From Oryzias latipes (taxonomy: Eukaryota; Chordata; Actinopteri; Beloniformes; Adrianichthyidae), in the NCBI RefSeq assembly GCF_002234675.1, contig NC_019877.2, positions 1,812,041-1,876,040 on the forward strand: a DNA stretch of 64,000 nt, given 5' to 3'. Shown here piece after piece: positions 8,847-32,000 of the stretch. Below the pieces are notes generated by a model. It did not search any database, had not been told where the DNA came from, and saw only the letters and a list, made by a program, of their open reading frames with translations. How positions within the stretch are numbered: position 1 is the first letter of the stretch; every line of letters starts with the position of its first letter. Position numbers and translations under genes: made by a program.

Positions 8847-11219
8847 CTGAAAGAGAAAACAAACGGAACCCAAAAAAAAACAAGAACTGGAAGGCTGAAA
8901 CAGGATGCAGCAACAGATAATGTGAGACTATTTTAGTGTATAAAAAAACAAGATGTAAAGCATCCACTGGAGTTTTTGTTTATAATTACACTAATATTAG
9001 ATCAAATGATCAGCCTGCGTTCTGATTTGCTTTCACATTGTGAGAAATCCTTTGGATTAAGAGAAATTTCAGATCTAATCCGATGTTACAGCGGGTTTAT
9101 TTGTTCAGGTCGAAAACGCACCAGAAAAAAAACAAGTTTAACAATAAACCACCCGATTTAGATCTCGTTTCCTTTTCCTGGCCTTTGAATGCTGAGTCAG
9201 CACGTTTGTCAAAGGAGGGATTTGAATCCTCTCTGTTTGAGGTGAAGGCGCTGCAGGTCGTCCAAAATCTCCTGAATGTCACCTTCACAAAGATCTGGTT
9301 CCGTTTTAATTCACCTGACCTGCCGGTGGTCTGCACTGACGTGGAGAGCACGCGTGTTTACACGCAAACATCTATGAAGCCAGAACGTCACTGACGGCGT
9401 GCATTTCTCCAAAAAGGAATCCTTTTCCTGCAGCTTTATCTGCGACGGCCACTAATGAAATCTTGGCGTCCTGGAAAGCTCAGCTTGACGACAATTTTTC
9501 ATTCCAGCTGTCGGGTAAAAATAAACCGCGGCGTCCTCGTGCAGCTCCTTTTGGCAGTAAAACCAGTTTACTGTTGTTAGTAAAGAGCTCAGATAAAAAC
9601 TCCCTAATTTTCTGAAGTCGGAAGTGAAACCAGAAGCAGCGAGTGGAAATTCCCGCGCTCGCCTGATGGGAGGTGAAGCTCAGCCTGGGAGGAGCCGGAG
9701 GAGGTGGCAGGAGCTCCTCCTGACGATGTTGTGACGCATGTCCAGCCAACAGCAGCTCCTGTGGATCATCCGTTTTCTCTACATTTCTATTCCCTCTGAT
9801 CCGCGGAGCTCCCAAACAGCTGCTTCTTTTCCAAAAAGACTCGACTTGTTTCTGCTCCGACATCCTTCACACCGACCAAGTCCAACCCTGCAGAAGATCT
9901 GAAGATGTTCTCTTCTGATATTTTTCATTCTATTTGGCAGCAGAGTCTTCAGGCTCTGCTCTGCTACAGATGTTTGACAGCTGTGTGGCTGTTTTTCAGA
10001 TCAGGAAGGATGAAGCTGGAGGGGAGATGAGGGTGTTTGGATTTGGTGTTCAGCGTATTTTGGGAGCGAGCGGCGATCAGAAGGTAGAAAGAGGCTGCTG
10101 GAAGGAACCTGTTTTCCTTTGGTCTGGAGGAATGCCTCGCAGCTGTTTTCAGAGTCCTTCTCCTCAGTACAAACCTCCAAATCCCAGTAATGATTTGTCA
10201 TCTTCTTACCCAGCATGCAGTCTGGCTTCCTCTCTCCATCCCTTCATCCTAGGATCCACTCGTGGCAGAGTCCGCAGCTTCTTTGGGCTATGTGATGAAT
10301 TTATCAGGCAATGCGTGTAGTGAAAAAAGCTTTAATGAGGCTGATTTTCTGAGCTTTGAAACGGGTCACGCTAACATCTGAACCGCGGGCCTGTCTGCAT
10401 TCTGGTGCTGCTTCATTGTTCCAGATAATGACGCTTGGTGGAGTTCATGAAAGGTTTAAGAAGAGCCTGGTGTTTGTGCTGAAAGACCTACATGAAGATC
10501 CATTTCTAATGGGTTTTCTGCTTTTTGCACTTCAATTACGCCAACAGAACAATTGTGTTGGTGACCCGAAATGCAGTAAACCAACTTTTCCAGCCCGTCC
10601 TCCTTGTCATCAATTCAATTACCTATTTTTGTTGTTGCAGTTTTTCCTCTTTTTTTTTTCATCTAAAATGTTTATTTTCATGTTACATAAATGTTCAGGA
10701 CTGTTTTAGTGTTTGCTTCTTTTCTGCTGTAACTGTTTTTTTTTTTTTGTAATTATTAAAAAAAATCAATATTTTGGTTGTTTTCAGACTTTTTCTTTAA
10801 CAGCTGCAGTAATTTGTTTCAGCGTGAGTCAGTTATATTCTGCTGTCTATGCGTTCACCTACTTTAGCATTTGTTTTGTTCTCATTAAGCATATATTCAT
10901 AATTATTTTACAATTTTTTTTTTTTCAGTCTTTTATTCTTTAGCTGATGGGTTTCAAGATTTCTGCAGAAACGATGTGAAGAAAAATGTCCTCCTTTGGT
11001 TTGATTTCTCCGTTACCACCCGACTGGTGTGCCGACTCCTTAAGTCTTGTTTTGTTCCTTAAAACCCACTTTCCGACATTTGAACTGCCAACATTTACCG
11101 TCGTAGAATCAATGAAAGAATGGGTTTAAATGAACCAGAATTGCATAGAACCGGATCTGTTGTCTTCAGGGCTTGAGCGCTGAGCTCCTGTTGGATGTCC
11201 GGCCAAAGCGTTGGTCTAA

Positions 11220-22555
<11,336 letters not shown>

Positions 22556-24464
22556 CGACGGTCACCTCCACCTCCTCTTCCCCGGAGCTGGGCCACACCC
22601 CCCCGCTACACCGTGGACCCTCCCCCAGCTGACTTCTGCCCCCGCCCCTCGTGTTTGCCTCCTCTCCATGCTGATCTGAAGTAGAGTAGCGTTCTGACTG
22701 GATTGTGAGGACAGTCTAGCTGGTATTTATTGCTGAGTTTGGTCTTTTCCCCCGGAAGCTGAGACGATGGTCGACCGCCGTCTCCACCGTCACTCAGGCT
22801 CCAGGGAAGGTTTAAAGATGAATCTCTAAAATGTGATTTCTTTTTCTGTCAAAATCATCGTTTTTCTCACTTCAGCTACTGCTTCTACGGTTTGCCATAT
22901 AAAATGCACGTACACATTAAATGGTAGAATAATCTTTAAGTTTGGGGGGAGGAGCCATTGAAGCCTCTTTGAACTTTTTTATCTTTTTTTTCTTTTAATC
23001 TGACATAATCTAACGTAAAATCATTTAGGTTTTTTTTTGAGTATCTACTTCTTCCTGGATTGTAAAAAAAAAAAAAGTCGTTTTTATGAGAGATTTATAT
23101 TTTTTGTTATTTTTTTCACTTCCTGTTTTATAAAGTATTGATTTTGTCGTTGGGATAACAGAACGGTTCTGCGGGGCGAGTTACTGACGCTCTTCTGCCG
23201 TCATGTGCAGCGATTTTGCGCGGTTTGAGAAAGTTTCGGTAAAAGGCGGAGCGGTTTTCGCTCCTTTTGGGAAGTTTTTAGGGAATGATGGGAAGTCCAG
23301 TTGGGAACTGTAAAGGAGGCGGCGTGTGGAAAGTGTGGTGTGGGACGTGAAAAGGGAATTTTTCAGAGCAGGCCGAACCCCGCTTTGGTTCCTGTTTGCA
23401 ATAAGTGGTGTTGGAATTGGGTTTGGTTTGGAAAAGTGCCTGTTTATCTTGGTTTGGGATGCCGGCGGCTGCAGGGCTCCTGTTTCTTGTTGTGTTTTTT
23501 GTTGTGTTCTTGTTGTGTTGGGGATGGTAGTTCTCTCAGATGTGTGTGATATATTTTTCTACTTGTTTTGGTTTTCATCATCTCTGTCCTGCCAGGAAAG
23601 AAGAAGCGATGAGGCTGAGGTGCTTTAGCATTTATGAGGCATTTCAGAATAAAAGACCATTTAAAGAAAGGTTTTTCATCAAAGTAAAAGCTAAAATGAA
23701 AGAAAACAACCTCATTAAAATTAATATTCTGAATTGATATCCAGACTACTATGATTTTTTTTAATTTAAACTTTGTGGCAATAATGAATTTCTTAGAATC
23801 AGCTGCTATGAAATGTTTGCAAGATTCATATTTTCTTTTTTAAACTCGACAAAAATTTGACTTTTGTTTTTTTGTAGTTAACACTGAATATCCTGATTGG
23901 ACAATGAACACTCAGCTAAATGACTCCAAAGAACATAACCATTATGATGACTTTAAAGTACATATTTAAATATTAAGTAACCAATAGTTGCAGAATTGAC
24001 TAAATCTTTGATTAAAAAATTAAAACCCAATCAAGACGACTTTAATTTTTTAGAATAAAAGTCATGGGTTTCACAGCCTTTTGCTGGTTTATAACAGATG
24101 TCGCTTTCACAGCTTCAGAAATTCAGCTTCAGTTTCAGAAATTAAGGTTAATTTTCACGAGACGAGTTGGCAAACTGATGAGCTCGCCGGCGCCACGATG
24201 GGCCTTTTTTTTTCCACTTTATATTCTTAAATCTCACATTATTCTGTTTTATGTGCAGCTACATGCTAAACTAATTGTAATTCTTTTTTAAATTTTGCAC
24301 TGTTACAACCGTCAACATAGGTGTTGTATGGAGCATTATGCAATAATGCCCCCCCAGGGGGCAGTTTTTGAACAAGTTCATGTTGTTGGCCACACAGAAA
24401 GGCTCTGGTCCGAGCACAGAACAGGAGAATCTGTGATTCGTTTAGCCACACAGCTATTAATCTG

Positions 24465-24610
24465 CGCAAGAAACGACCATTGACTCTATATGAGAACTGG
24501 ACTGAGTGACCCCGCCCCTCTGACGTTCCAAAGGGGAGGTACCCTCAAAACCCCATAGACTTTGCTTACCGACGACGTGTGGCTCCAACATGACTTCATT
24601 TGTTTGGGAC
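24465..24610 (+). repeat. Dispersed repeat family D, partial copy
   Basis: GTGTGGCTCCAACATGACTT following TTGCTTACCGACGACG matches the family D core at 17000 and, in reverse, 49770. Confidence 0.45.
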
Positions 24611-26056
24611 AGGAAGTAAATAGTCTTGGGTGACGGCACACTCACTCGCTCCAGTTCCCACATATAGTCGATGGAAAGGATGCTAGCCTATATTCTTGTT
24701 TTGCCAATATTTGCATTGTTCTTCGTTTCCATTGATAAACCCTAAAACCTTTGCTGCCAGCTTCCGTTCATTCAAAGTTAACCGTTAGCTCTGACATTTA
24801 GCGTCTCGTACTCACAAAACCTAAAGTGAACGGTTTACTTTTTAGACTAGCAATAATAGAACGCACAGTTTTGAATAGCAAACTGCTCTCTGCGCTGACA
24901 TCATTATCAAACATCTCAAACCGCCAAAGTAAAAGCTTCTAACTTTTCTTCTTCAGCACACAGAAGACTGTTCATACGTTTAATGTTTTTAGTGTTTTTA
25001 CTGTGTAAATGAGCTTTTTGCATATCGGCACACTAGCATTAGGAAGGCTAACATGATCAGGTATCAAATTATCTACATTCATGAGTTAATTTGGTGGCTC
25101 AGTCTGTTGATTTGTTCTCGGAAAACCTAAAACGTAGAAAATTCTTTTTTTTTTTTTCCCTGAAGTTTTAACGAGTTAAAAACTGAGATTCATGTAAAAA
25201 ATGTTGGGAAAAACAAAAAAACAGCAAAAATTGTAATTTAGGACATTTAAAGTGAGAGGCCCCTCACTAACTGACCTTTGGTGGGGTAAAAAGCATGGAC
25301 GGGGCAACTGAACATTCATTTGTAGACCAGTTAAGGGTGTTTTAAAGTGCTCTTAATTTTTCCCAGCATGCCTTTAGCTTTGAATTGATTTGGTTTGTCC
25401 GTCTCTGGAGTCTCATCTGCGTGCGTTTCCTCTTTAACCTGCTTTGATGAACTACCTCATGCTGAAATTCTGCCAGTTCTCACAAATATTAAGTCACCTG
25501 CAGAATTTTGAAGACGTGTGAATAACAAATTCCATTATTTATTTATTTGAATGTGTACTTTTTGTCATTTTCAGCAGACTTCTACTTTTGTAAATTATAT
25601 ATACGTCATGTTAGAAGAAAGGAAATTATGTCTTGTTTGTTTTTGTTTCATCTGTGTGGGAATGGTTTTTATTTTTAAAGTAAATGTGCAATACCTTCAG
25701 AAAACTGCTAGTCGTTTGTGATGTTAGCCTTTAACTTTCTACTGAAGGTAAAGTTTGGTACTGTCAGCCCCTTGTTTTATTTTTTACGGCTTGTTTTTGT
25801 CAAAATGTCATGTGATCAGTCTCATCCAGTCAAAAACAAGAGAGGAAACGTTAAAGAGCGGCGGGTAAAGTTTCAGTCGTGGGGTGTTTCGGTATTGAGG
25901 AAAGAATCTCTTCTTGGTGCTGGTTTGTAGAGTTTTACTTTGGAATCCAGCCATGCTTTTATTTTGAAACACTTCCTGAATCAGCCGTCCCAAACACCGC
26001 CCCTGAAGAAGTGCACTACCATAAAAAAAATATGAAAAAACAAAACATGTACTTTA

Positions 26057-26062
26057 AATAAA
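26057..26062 (+). terminator. mapk8b: Putative mapk8 poly(A) signal AATAAA
   Basis: AATAAA is followed about 20 nt later by a T/GT-rich tract (TTGTTTTCTTGACTTTTC), the usual arrangement of a cleavage site. Confidence 0.5.
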
Positions 26063-26089
26063 AGAAATCCACATTGGTTTATAGTTGTT

Positions 26090-27060
26090 TTCTTGACTTT
26101 TCTTTTTTTTTCTGCTTTGATGCTTTTTATTTTCTTTAAACTCAAAAAAGAAAGTTTATTTAAATTCTAAAACGTTTGTTTTTTTTGGGGGCATTTGTTA
26201 TAAAAATGTGTGAATAATCTCAAAATTGGGTGGCAGGTTAATATTTGATTTGTTTTCGCAGAACTGAAGTAATTTTCAGGATTTGGAGCCTTTTAAAATA
26301 AAGATCCAACACTAATGGTAAGCGGTGGGGGAGACGGAGGCAGAGGTCAAATCCACTCGCTCTGGTTGGACCTGAGGATTTGATGGAGGGAAAACGTCCC
26401 AAAAAAATGTCTGAAGTTTATCCCAAAAAGAGTAACCACTAAAGAAAACCAATCTGAACAAGCCGGAGGGATCAGGCCGGAAGCGGGAGTTTGGGTTCTG
26501 CAGAGGGCAGCGCCATAAGGCGGGAAACAAACAGCCTAACTTCAGCCCGAATGCATCAATATAGTCATGAAATGTATTTATTTATTCTGTCAAACTTTAT
26601 AGGAAGGCAGAACATCCCCGTTTATCGTTCTTTAGTTATCGGTTATTAACTTTTCTGAATTTACCTCACATGCGGCTCTTTTATTCCTCTATTCTGGCTT
26701 TTTCTGCTATAATGAAGATGCTATAAAATATAAAGTTAAGCATATAATCTAACCAATGCTGTCAAACAGTGTTTATTTGTTTAGAGGCAAAATTCTTAAA
26801 GTATATATTTGCGTTGACATGTATAGACTTAAAAAGAAATCTAGATTCTAAACCAGTGTTGACGTTTTGTTTTGTTTTTTTAATGGTAAAAGGACAGTTC
26901 ACCATAGTCTCAATGATCTAAGAAAAAATATTTTAAAAAATTATGTTTGACTTGGTTTTCTTGCATTTTCTCCTCCTGTATGACTCTTCAGAGTCTGCCT
27001 ATAGGTTAGGTGAGACTTTACAGCTGTGATTCATTGAAAAAAATACACGATTTTTCCAGG
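26090..27060. other. Intergenic gap between convergent mapk8 and arhgap22
   Basis: About 1 kb of A/T-rich DNA separating the tails of the two genes. No coding or RNA feature recognised. Confidence 0.5.
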
Positions 27061-27083
27061 AAACTCTGGTAACAGTGGTCATC

Positions 27084-27089
27084 TTTATT
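27084..27089 (-). terminator. arhgap22: Putative distal arhgap22 poly(A) signal
   Basis: Minus strand GGAATAAAGATG. A second AATAAA lies nearer the stop codon at 27712-27707. Which is used cannot be told. Confidence 0.4.
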
Positions 27090-27309
27090 CCATTCATCAC
27101 AACAGACAACCTGTAATAAATAAGCACCATAGCAGGACAAACATAGAGGAACATAACGGGGGGGGGGATTCTGTAGGAATGACAGTACCTGTTGTTCTAG
27201 ACCATCACAGTCTGCACTGGTGAGCTCCTAAAGTCATTCCAAGTTCTTTCACACTGAACGGCCTCTGAACACAAAAATGATTCATAATTAGAGGCATATT
27301 GTGACAGGT

Positions 27310-27610
27310 CCATCAAAGACCCACTCCGGTCATCTGTTGATCTATTTTCAAAGCGTACCCAGTGGTTTTTGACTGCAAATTATGCGGTTTTTGGCCAGGG
27401 GGGAGAAATCTGTCGTAGCACAAAGCAGCAGGAGTTCATTAGAAAATCCTTTTTAACATGTGGGCGTGAACTGTTGGTGTGGAGTAACCCCGCCCCCTTT
27501 CTGTTGCTGAGACTGTGTGCCTACAGTGCGGAAAGTACAGTTCATGGATCTGGTCGTGTAGAAGTGGAGGCATCAGGATGGACCGGAGCCGGGAGCTTGT
27601 GGCCCGCCCA
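27310..27610. repeat. Dispersed repeat family B, copy 3
   Basis: Shares CAGGAGTTCATTAGAAA and GGGAGCTTGTGG with 46740-46995, and the AAAGCGT-CCCAGTGG block at its left end. It lies within the presumed arhgap22 3' UTR. Confidence 0.55.
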
Positions 27611-27706
27611 TCGTGTATTATCTAAGTCACAAACGACAAACTTTTTAAAAAAACATCTTTTCATCTGCTTCTGATTCACAGTGATTTGAATAGAGAAAAA
27701 CTCACT

Positions 27707-27712
27707 TTTATT
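27707..27712 (-). terminator. arhgap22: Putative proximal arhgap22 poly(A) signal
   Basis: AATAAA on the minus strand within GGTTAATAAAAGTGAG, about 1.1 kb behind the stop codon. Confidence 0.4.
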
Positions 27713-28810
27713 AACCAGCAGTACCTATTGATTTCAGCTTCTTTCGTCCCTCTTTTCTATGTCGTCCCACCGGTTTCCTTATCAGGGCGTCACATTCAAG
27801 GATACATTCTTGATGTAAGACTTTCTCCAACTTTTCAATAAAACTGGCATCTTTAAGAAAATTGACATTTTGCTCTTTCACTCTGAAATTAGTGGAACAT
27901 TTACTGGCATAACGCGTTCCAACGTTTCCCGAAGACACAACCAGAAATCTCCAGTTCTTTCTTGATGGCAGTGTTCAGCTTCTAGAAGGCCGCCGTGAGA
28001 GTGCACAGCTGTGGTCCGGTTTTGGTGTTTACTGCGGCGAAAGACCGTTCGGCAAAAAGGCATTTCGAGTTGGCGAGAAGCTGAGTCTGCAGCTGAAAGC
28101 GGGCAGGCGGTAATGAGCGAGGCACTGAAAGGGCCTGAGAACAGCAATGGTTACCCTGAAACGGCCGCAGCAATAGTCCCACCTGTTATTTCCAACAGAA
28201 ACTGCCTGAAAACGGTTGGTTCTCTGAGAAAATCCTGTGATTACAGCATACAAGTGTAATCCTACAGTAAAATGTGGCAAAAAATACTGGCAGTGAAAAT
28301 GTAGACCAATGCAAGTCCAGAACCTTCTGCAGAAGAGAGGGTTATCTCAAATTAGTTGGACCAGGTACTTAAGGGATGGAATTTTGAATAATTCTTTCAG
28401 TTCCTCCTAAATTTCAGAACTGACTGAACGATTGGGCGCTGCTTATTCTGAGGCACGGCCATTCCAGATGATGTGATCATGGACCCACCAGAAAAATGCA
28501 CCAAACCATAAGGGGATACAAACTTTTGGACAATCTTTTGTGAGTTAACCTGCTTTAGAAGGCCTTCAACAAGTCACAGTGAAAAGATATCGGTCCATGT
28601 TCTTCAGAAACGGCCATCGTGACACATTCCTTGAGTCCTCACGGTCCTCCCAACATTCTGTTTCAAGCATGCAAAAGAGCTGAGTTTGGTGGAGACGTTC
28701 CTGATGCAGACATCCAGCACTTGTTAGGATTTCCTGGTCGATGCACAAAGGAGGACATGGAACTCCGCTGGTGGCCTCAACGTGGAGATCAAACAAAAGG
28801 ACGCAAAGTC
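27713..28810 (-). other. arhgap22: arhgap22 3' UTR
   Basis: Sequence behind the stop at 28811 up to the proximal poly(A) signal. The open frames on the plus strand at 28011-28259 and 28619-28831 lack domains and splice context, and I take them as shadows. Confidence 0.5.
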
Positions 28811-29033
28811 TCAAATGTTGCTTGTCCTTGAAGTCATGGCCAGATCTCCCAGCGTTGTGAAGAAGTCCTCCATCTCCTTCTCCAGAAGTCTGTTTCGGTT
28901 CTCTGCGTCTTCTCGTGCGCGCTCTGAGTTTCGGAGCTTGATTTCCAGCATCTGTTGCTTCTTTCGCTCCTGCTCCATCTCTTGTTCCAGACGCTCCATC
29001 TGAGCACAAAGAGCAGCGCTGGACTCCTCCAGT
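28811..29033 (-). CDS. arhgap22: arhgap22 exon 10 (coiled coil, stop)
   Basis: [20 protein letters not shown] to [17 protein letters not shown] and TGA. Acceptor ATCTTCTCAG, entering at phase 2. Heptad-rich helix conserved through the ARHGAP22/24/25 family. Confidence 0.95.
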
Positions 29034-32000
29034 CTGAGAAGATGAAGCACAACATGAGGGTCAACTACCCATGTCTCGAATAAATCCATAATCTTTCTTT
29101 TAAATGTCTTTACAGTACTAAAACTAACTTACAGGAGTCATTTACCTTTCTGACGCATTTCTAAAGAGGAATCCTGATAGACATGCATTCATTCATCTAG
29201 TCTCTTCTAAAGGCTCCATCGTTCTTTTTCTGATTTTTCTAACATTCATTCAAATGAAGCTCCTTTTGGTTCTTCCATACAAACTTACTTCTGAATCCTG
29301 GCTTCATAGGTGGACTTCTGCTTTCGCAGCTCCTCCTTCAGCTCCTCCGCTAGAATGCCCAGCGTGAAGTCAGTCCCTTCCCCTTCCTCAGTCGTGATGA
29401 TGAATGGCGCCATGGTTGTTTGGGTACCGCTCCCGTTCTCGCTGCAGGCTGCGCTGCTGCTGCACAGCTCCATGGCCTCACAGCTGTCCTGCTCCGAGCT
29501 CGGCTCCATTATCATACTTCCATCGTTCTCCCTTTCATCCTCCCTCTGGTCCTCCACCCACTCTCCTTTATTGGCAGCCTCAACGGCACCGCTTATGTCC
29601 CGGGGGGCTACCCGCTCACCATCAGAGTCAGGCACTGAGATTTCACAGGAGGAGGTGGACCACGGTGTGCTGGAAACACTTGGGACACTCCCGGTGCTGG
29701 AAGAACAAGTGACGTTGTCATAGGTGGAGAGTCTCTGGGAGGAACCAGTGGAGTCCCGATCACGGGCGGACCTCTCCCCTGAGGATGTACGCCGATGCCC
29801 TCTGAGAGATGACAAGCCATTCATGAGCCAGTTACCGCCCCCTCCCCCACCAGATGTGCTGGTCGTTTCTGCCACTGTGTTGCACTGCTTGGCCTGTGTC
29901 TGAGAACGAGGCACAGAAGAACCTTTGAAGGAGTATTTCCAGGATGGCGTGGCCTTGACCTGTTTACCTGGGCTAACCATAACCTCCCCTTTCCCTGCCG
30001 AAGATGCCCCTTTTGGTCCATGGTTTGGGTTGGGTGCTTGTGTAGGTGGGACAGCTGCACAAAGTCTGGCATCCAGGGAAGAGGCACTGCTATCCAGCTC
30101 TTGGTTGGGGTTGGATATGGGGCAGGTGCGGAGGTCCTCCTCTGAGATCCAAGCCCCCAAGCTGCGGTGCTGGAGCTGGTGACCATGGAGGGGTACTTCA
30201 GTTTGGGGTAAAGCGGCTCCCTCCTGTTCCTCTCTCGTGTATAACCGTTTGTGTTCTCTAATGAGGACCGTCATCAGATGCTGGACCAAAGAAGTACCTG
30301 GACAACATAAATTCCCACATTATTGAGGTACTTTGCTGTTTTGCTAGGTTTAGTCCACGTGTACAACCTGGAAAATAGCAGAATATACTGATAAAATGGG
30401 TGTCTACCTTCCATGAGAGAAACTGGGTCCTCCATCTTGGGTCGTAGAATGTTTGGTCCAAACACTGTGGCCAGGTTCTGGACACTCATCTTGTTTTCAT
30501 TGGAGTGAGACTGGACCTCATCAAGAAATCTAAGGACACAGAAACTGATGTCAGACTTTATATTAACTCTGTGATGTTTTTTTTAGTAACCAGGCTTCCT
30601 TTTGGTAAAGTCCCATTAGTGTTCATGCACCTAAGTGTGTAAAATGTGTTCTCCAAATCTGACCGATCTCCTGCGGGAGGGGTGAGCTGCAGACACAGCC
30701 ACGCTCTGGCACCATTTGGTTGTTTACCCCCCCAATCCAACCCCTTAATGCTGAGTGTCAAGCAGGGAGGCATTGAGTCACATTTTTAGAGTCTTTGGTA
30801 TGACTCCTTGGTCTCTTCTGTTGGAAGATTCCTCAACATCTTCCTGGATAGTAATTGGCTGTAGGAAGCTACGCTGTGGGAAAGGAGTGACCGGAACCTC
30901 TTGATCATGTGTATTATCTTCTTCTATTGGCTTTTTTCTACCAAAATATTACCTCCTATCTTCAAACTGACAGATTGAACTTCTTGGAATAATCCCCCAA
31001 ACATTATGCTTGACTGGTAAGACTACTCAAAATGTGTCGCTGGGGCTTACAAAAGGGAACCCCTGTGGAAACTATCATGGATCGTTTCCTGATGCCTCTT
31101 GAGTTGTGAGCTAAGACTTAGGACATATTCTTGTCTGATAGATTTTTTCTTGGAAAAACTCCACCAAAAATGTGGCTTCTTTACAGGGTCCCTCCTAGAA
31201 TCACAGAATCCCCCAAACCTCCCGATTGTTTGGGATCAGACATGATGAAGTGGACATACTTGCATATGTACTTGAGAAGATTGTAGTTGGGCTGAGGTAG
31301 AGTGCCTACTTGCTTCCCGAGCTCCTGGACCCCCTAAGGTAAAATTAAATGGACATTATTGTACAAACTATTTCATTCAAATGAGAAGACCACCAAACAA
31401 ACCCTCCACAAACCTCCTCCTCATTTTTGGCCAAAAGCTGTGCACAGGTTAGAAAGTCCTCATACTGATAAAACGGGATGACTGGTTCTGGCAGCTCTCG
31501 AAGGTACAGTTTTAGCAAAGATGCAACGGTGTGAATGTCTGTGTTACTGAAAGAACACAGACAGAAAAAAGAAACTGTGATTATCGGAGGCAGGCTTTTG
31601 AAATTGCTGTCCCACAAACACTCTGTCCACCTGTCAAACAAAGGCTTGTCTCCACAGTCAAAGGCCTCCTGCAGTTCTTTGACCAGGTTGGCTTGTCCCG
31701 GCATTCGGAACAGACCCTCTTCATCCAGACCTCTTTCTCTGATGAAGTCCACACACTGTTCCACCAGGAGGGGAGCCAGCCGAGGACCAAACTTCTTCTC
31801 ATACTGCACCGTGTCTTCTAGACGTTGGCCGAAGATCCCTGAGACAACAGGAGACACAAAAGACCTGTTCTAAGAACTGTATTTTCACTTCGTCCAGCTC
31901 CTGGAGTGATCCATAGAAATGTTCCTTAGAAAACATCAGAGTTTGTTCATGTGACGGATTCAGATCCAGACTTTTCTGAGAAGCGGTGGGACAAACAAGC

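Larger units (their letters stand above)
7361..11169 (+). other. mapk8b: mapk8 intron 1
   Basis: Large first intron. Beyond the tRNA-Pro-like sequence (8525-8597) and the minus-strand terminal-exon-like sequence (8710-8846), it holds only AT-rich and T-rich DNA (10600-10950) and open frames without splice support. A minus-strand patch at 9240-9300 reads EGDIQEILDDLQRLHLKQ, suggestive of a helix, but has no donor. Confidence 0.55.
22556..26085 (+). other. mapk8b: mapk8 3' UTR (extent inferred)
   Basis: Long U-rich sequence with no open frame of note, ending at the poly(A) signal near 26057. It includes a partial family D repeat (24465-24610). Earlier polyadenylation is possible. Confidence 0.5.

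Noticed and set aside
9480-9863. 127-codon minus-strand frame in mapk8 intron 1
   Set aside because: No recognisable domain and no donor or acceptor joining it to the 8846 exon; kept only as context for that finding.
29310-29723. 137-codon plus-strand open frame
   Set aside because: It is antisense to the large arhgap22 exon 9, with Ser-rich composition mirrored from it and no splice or domain support.
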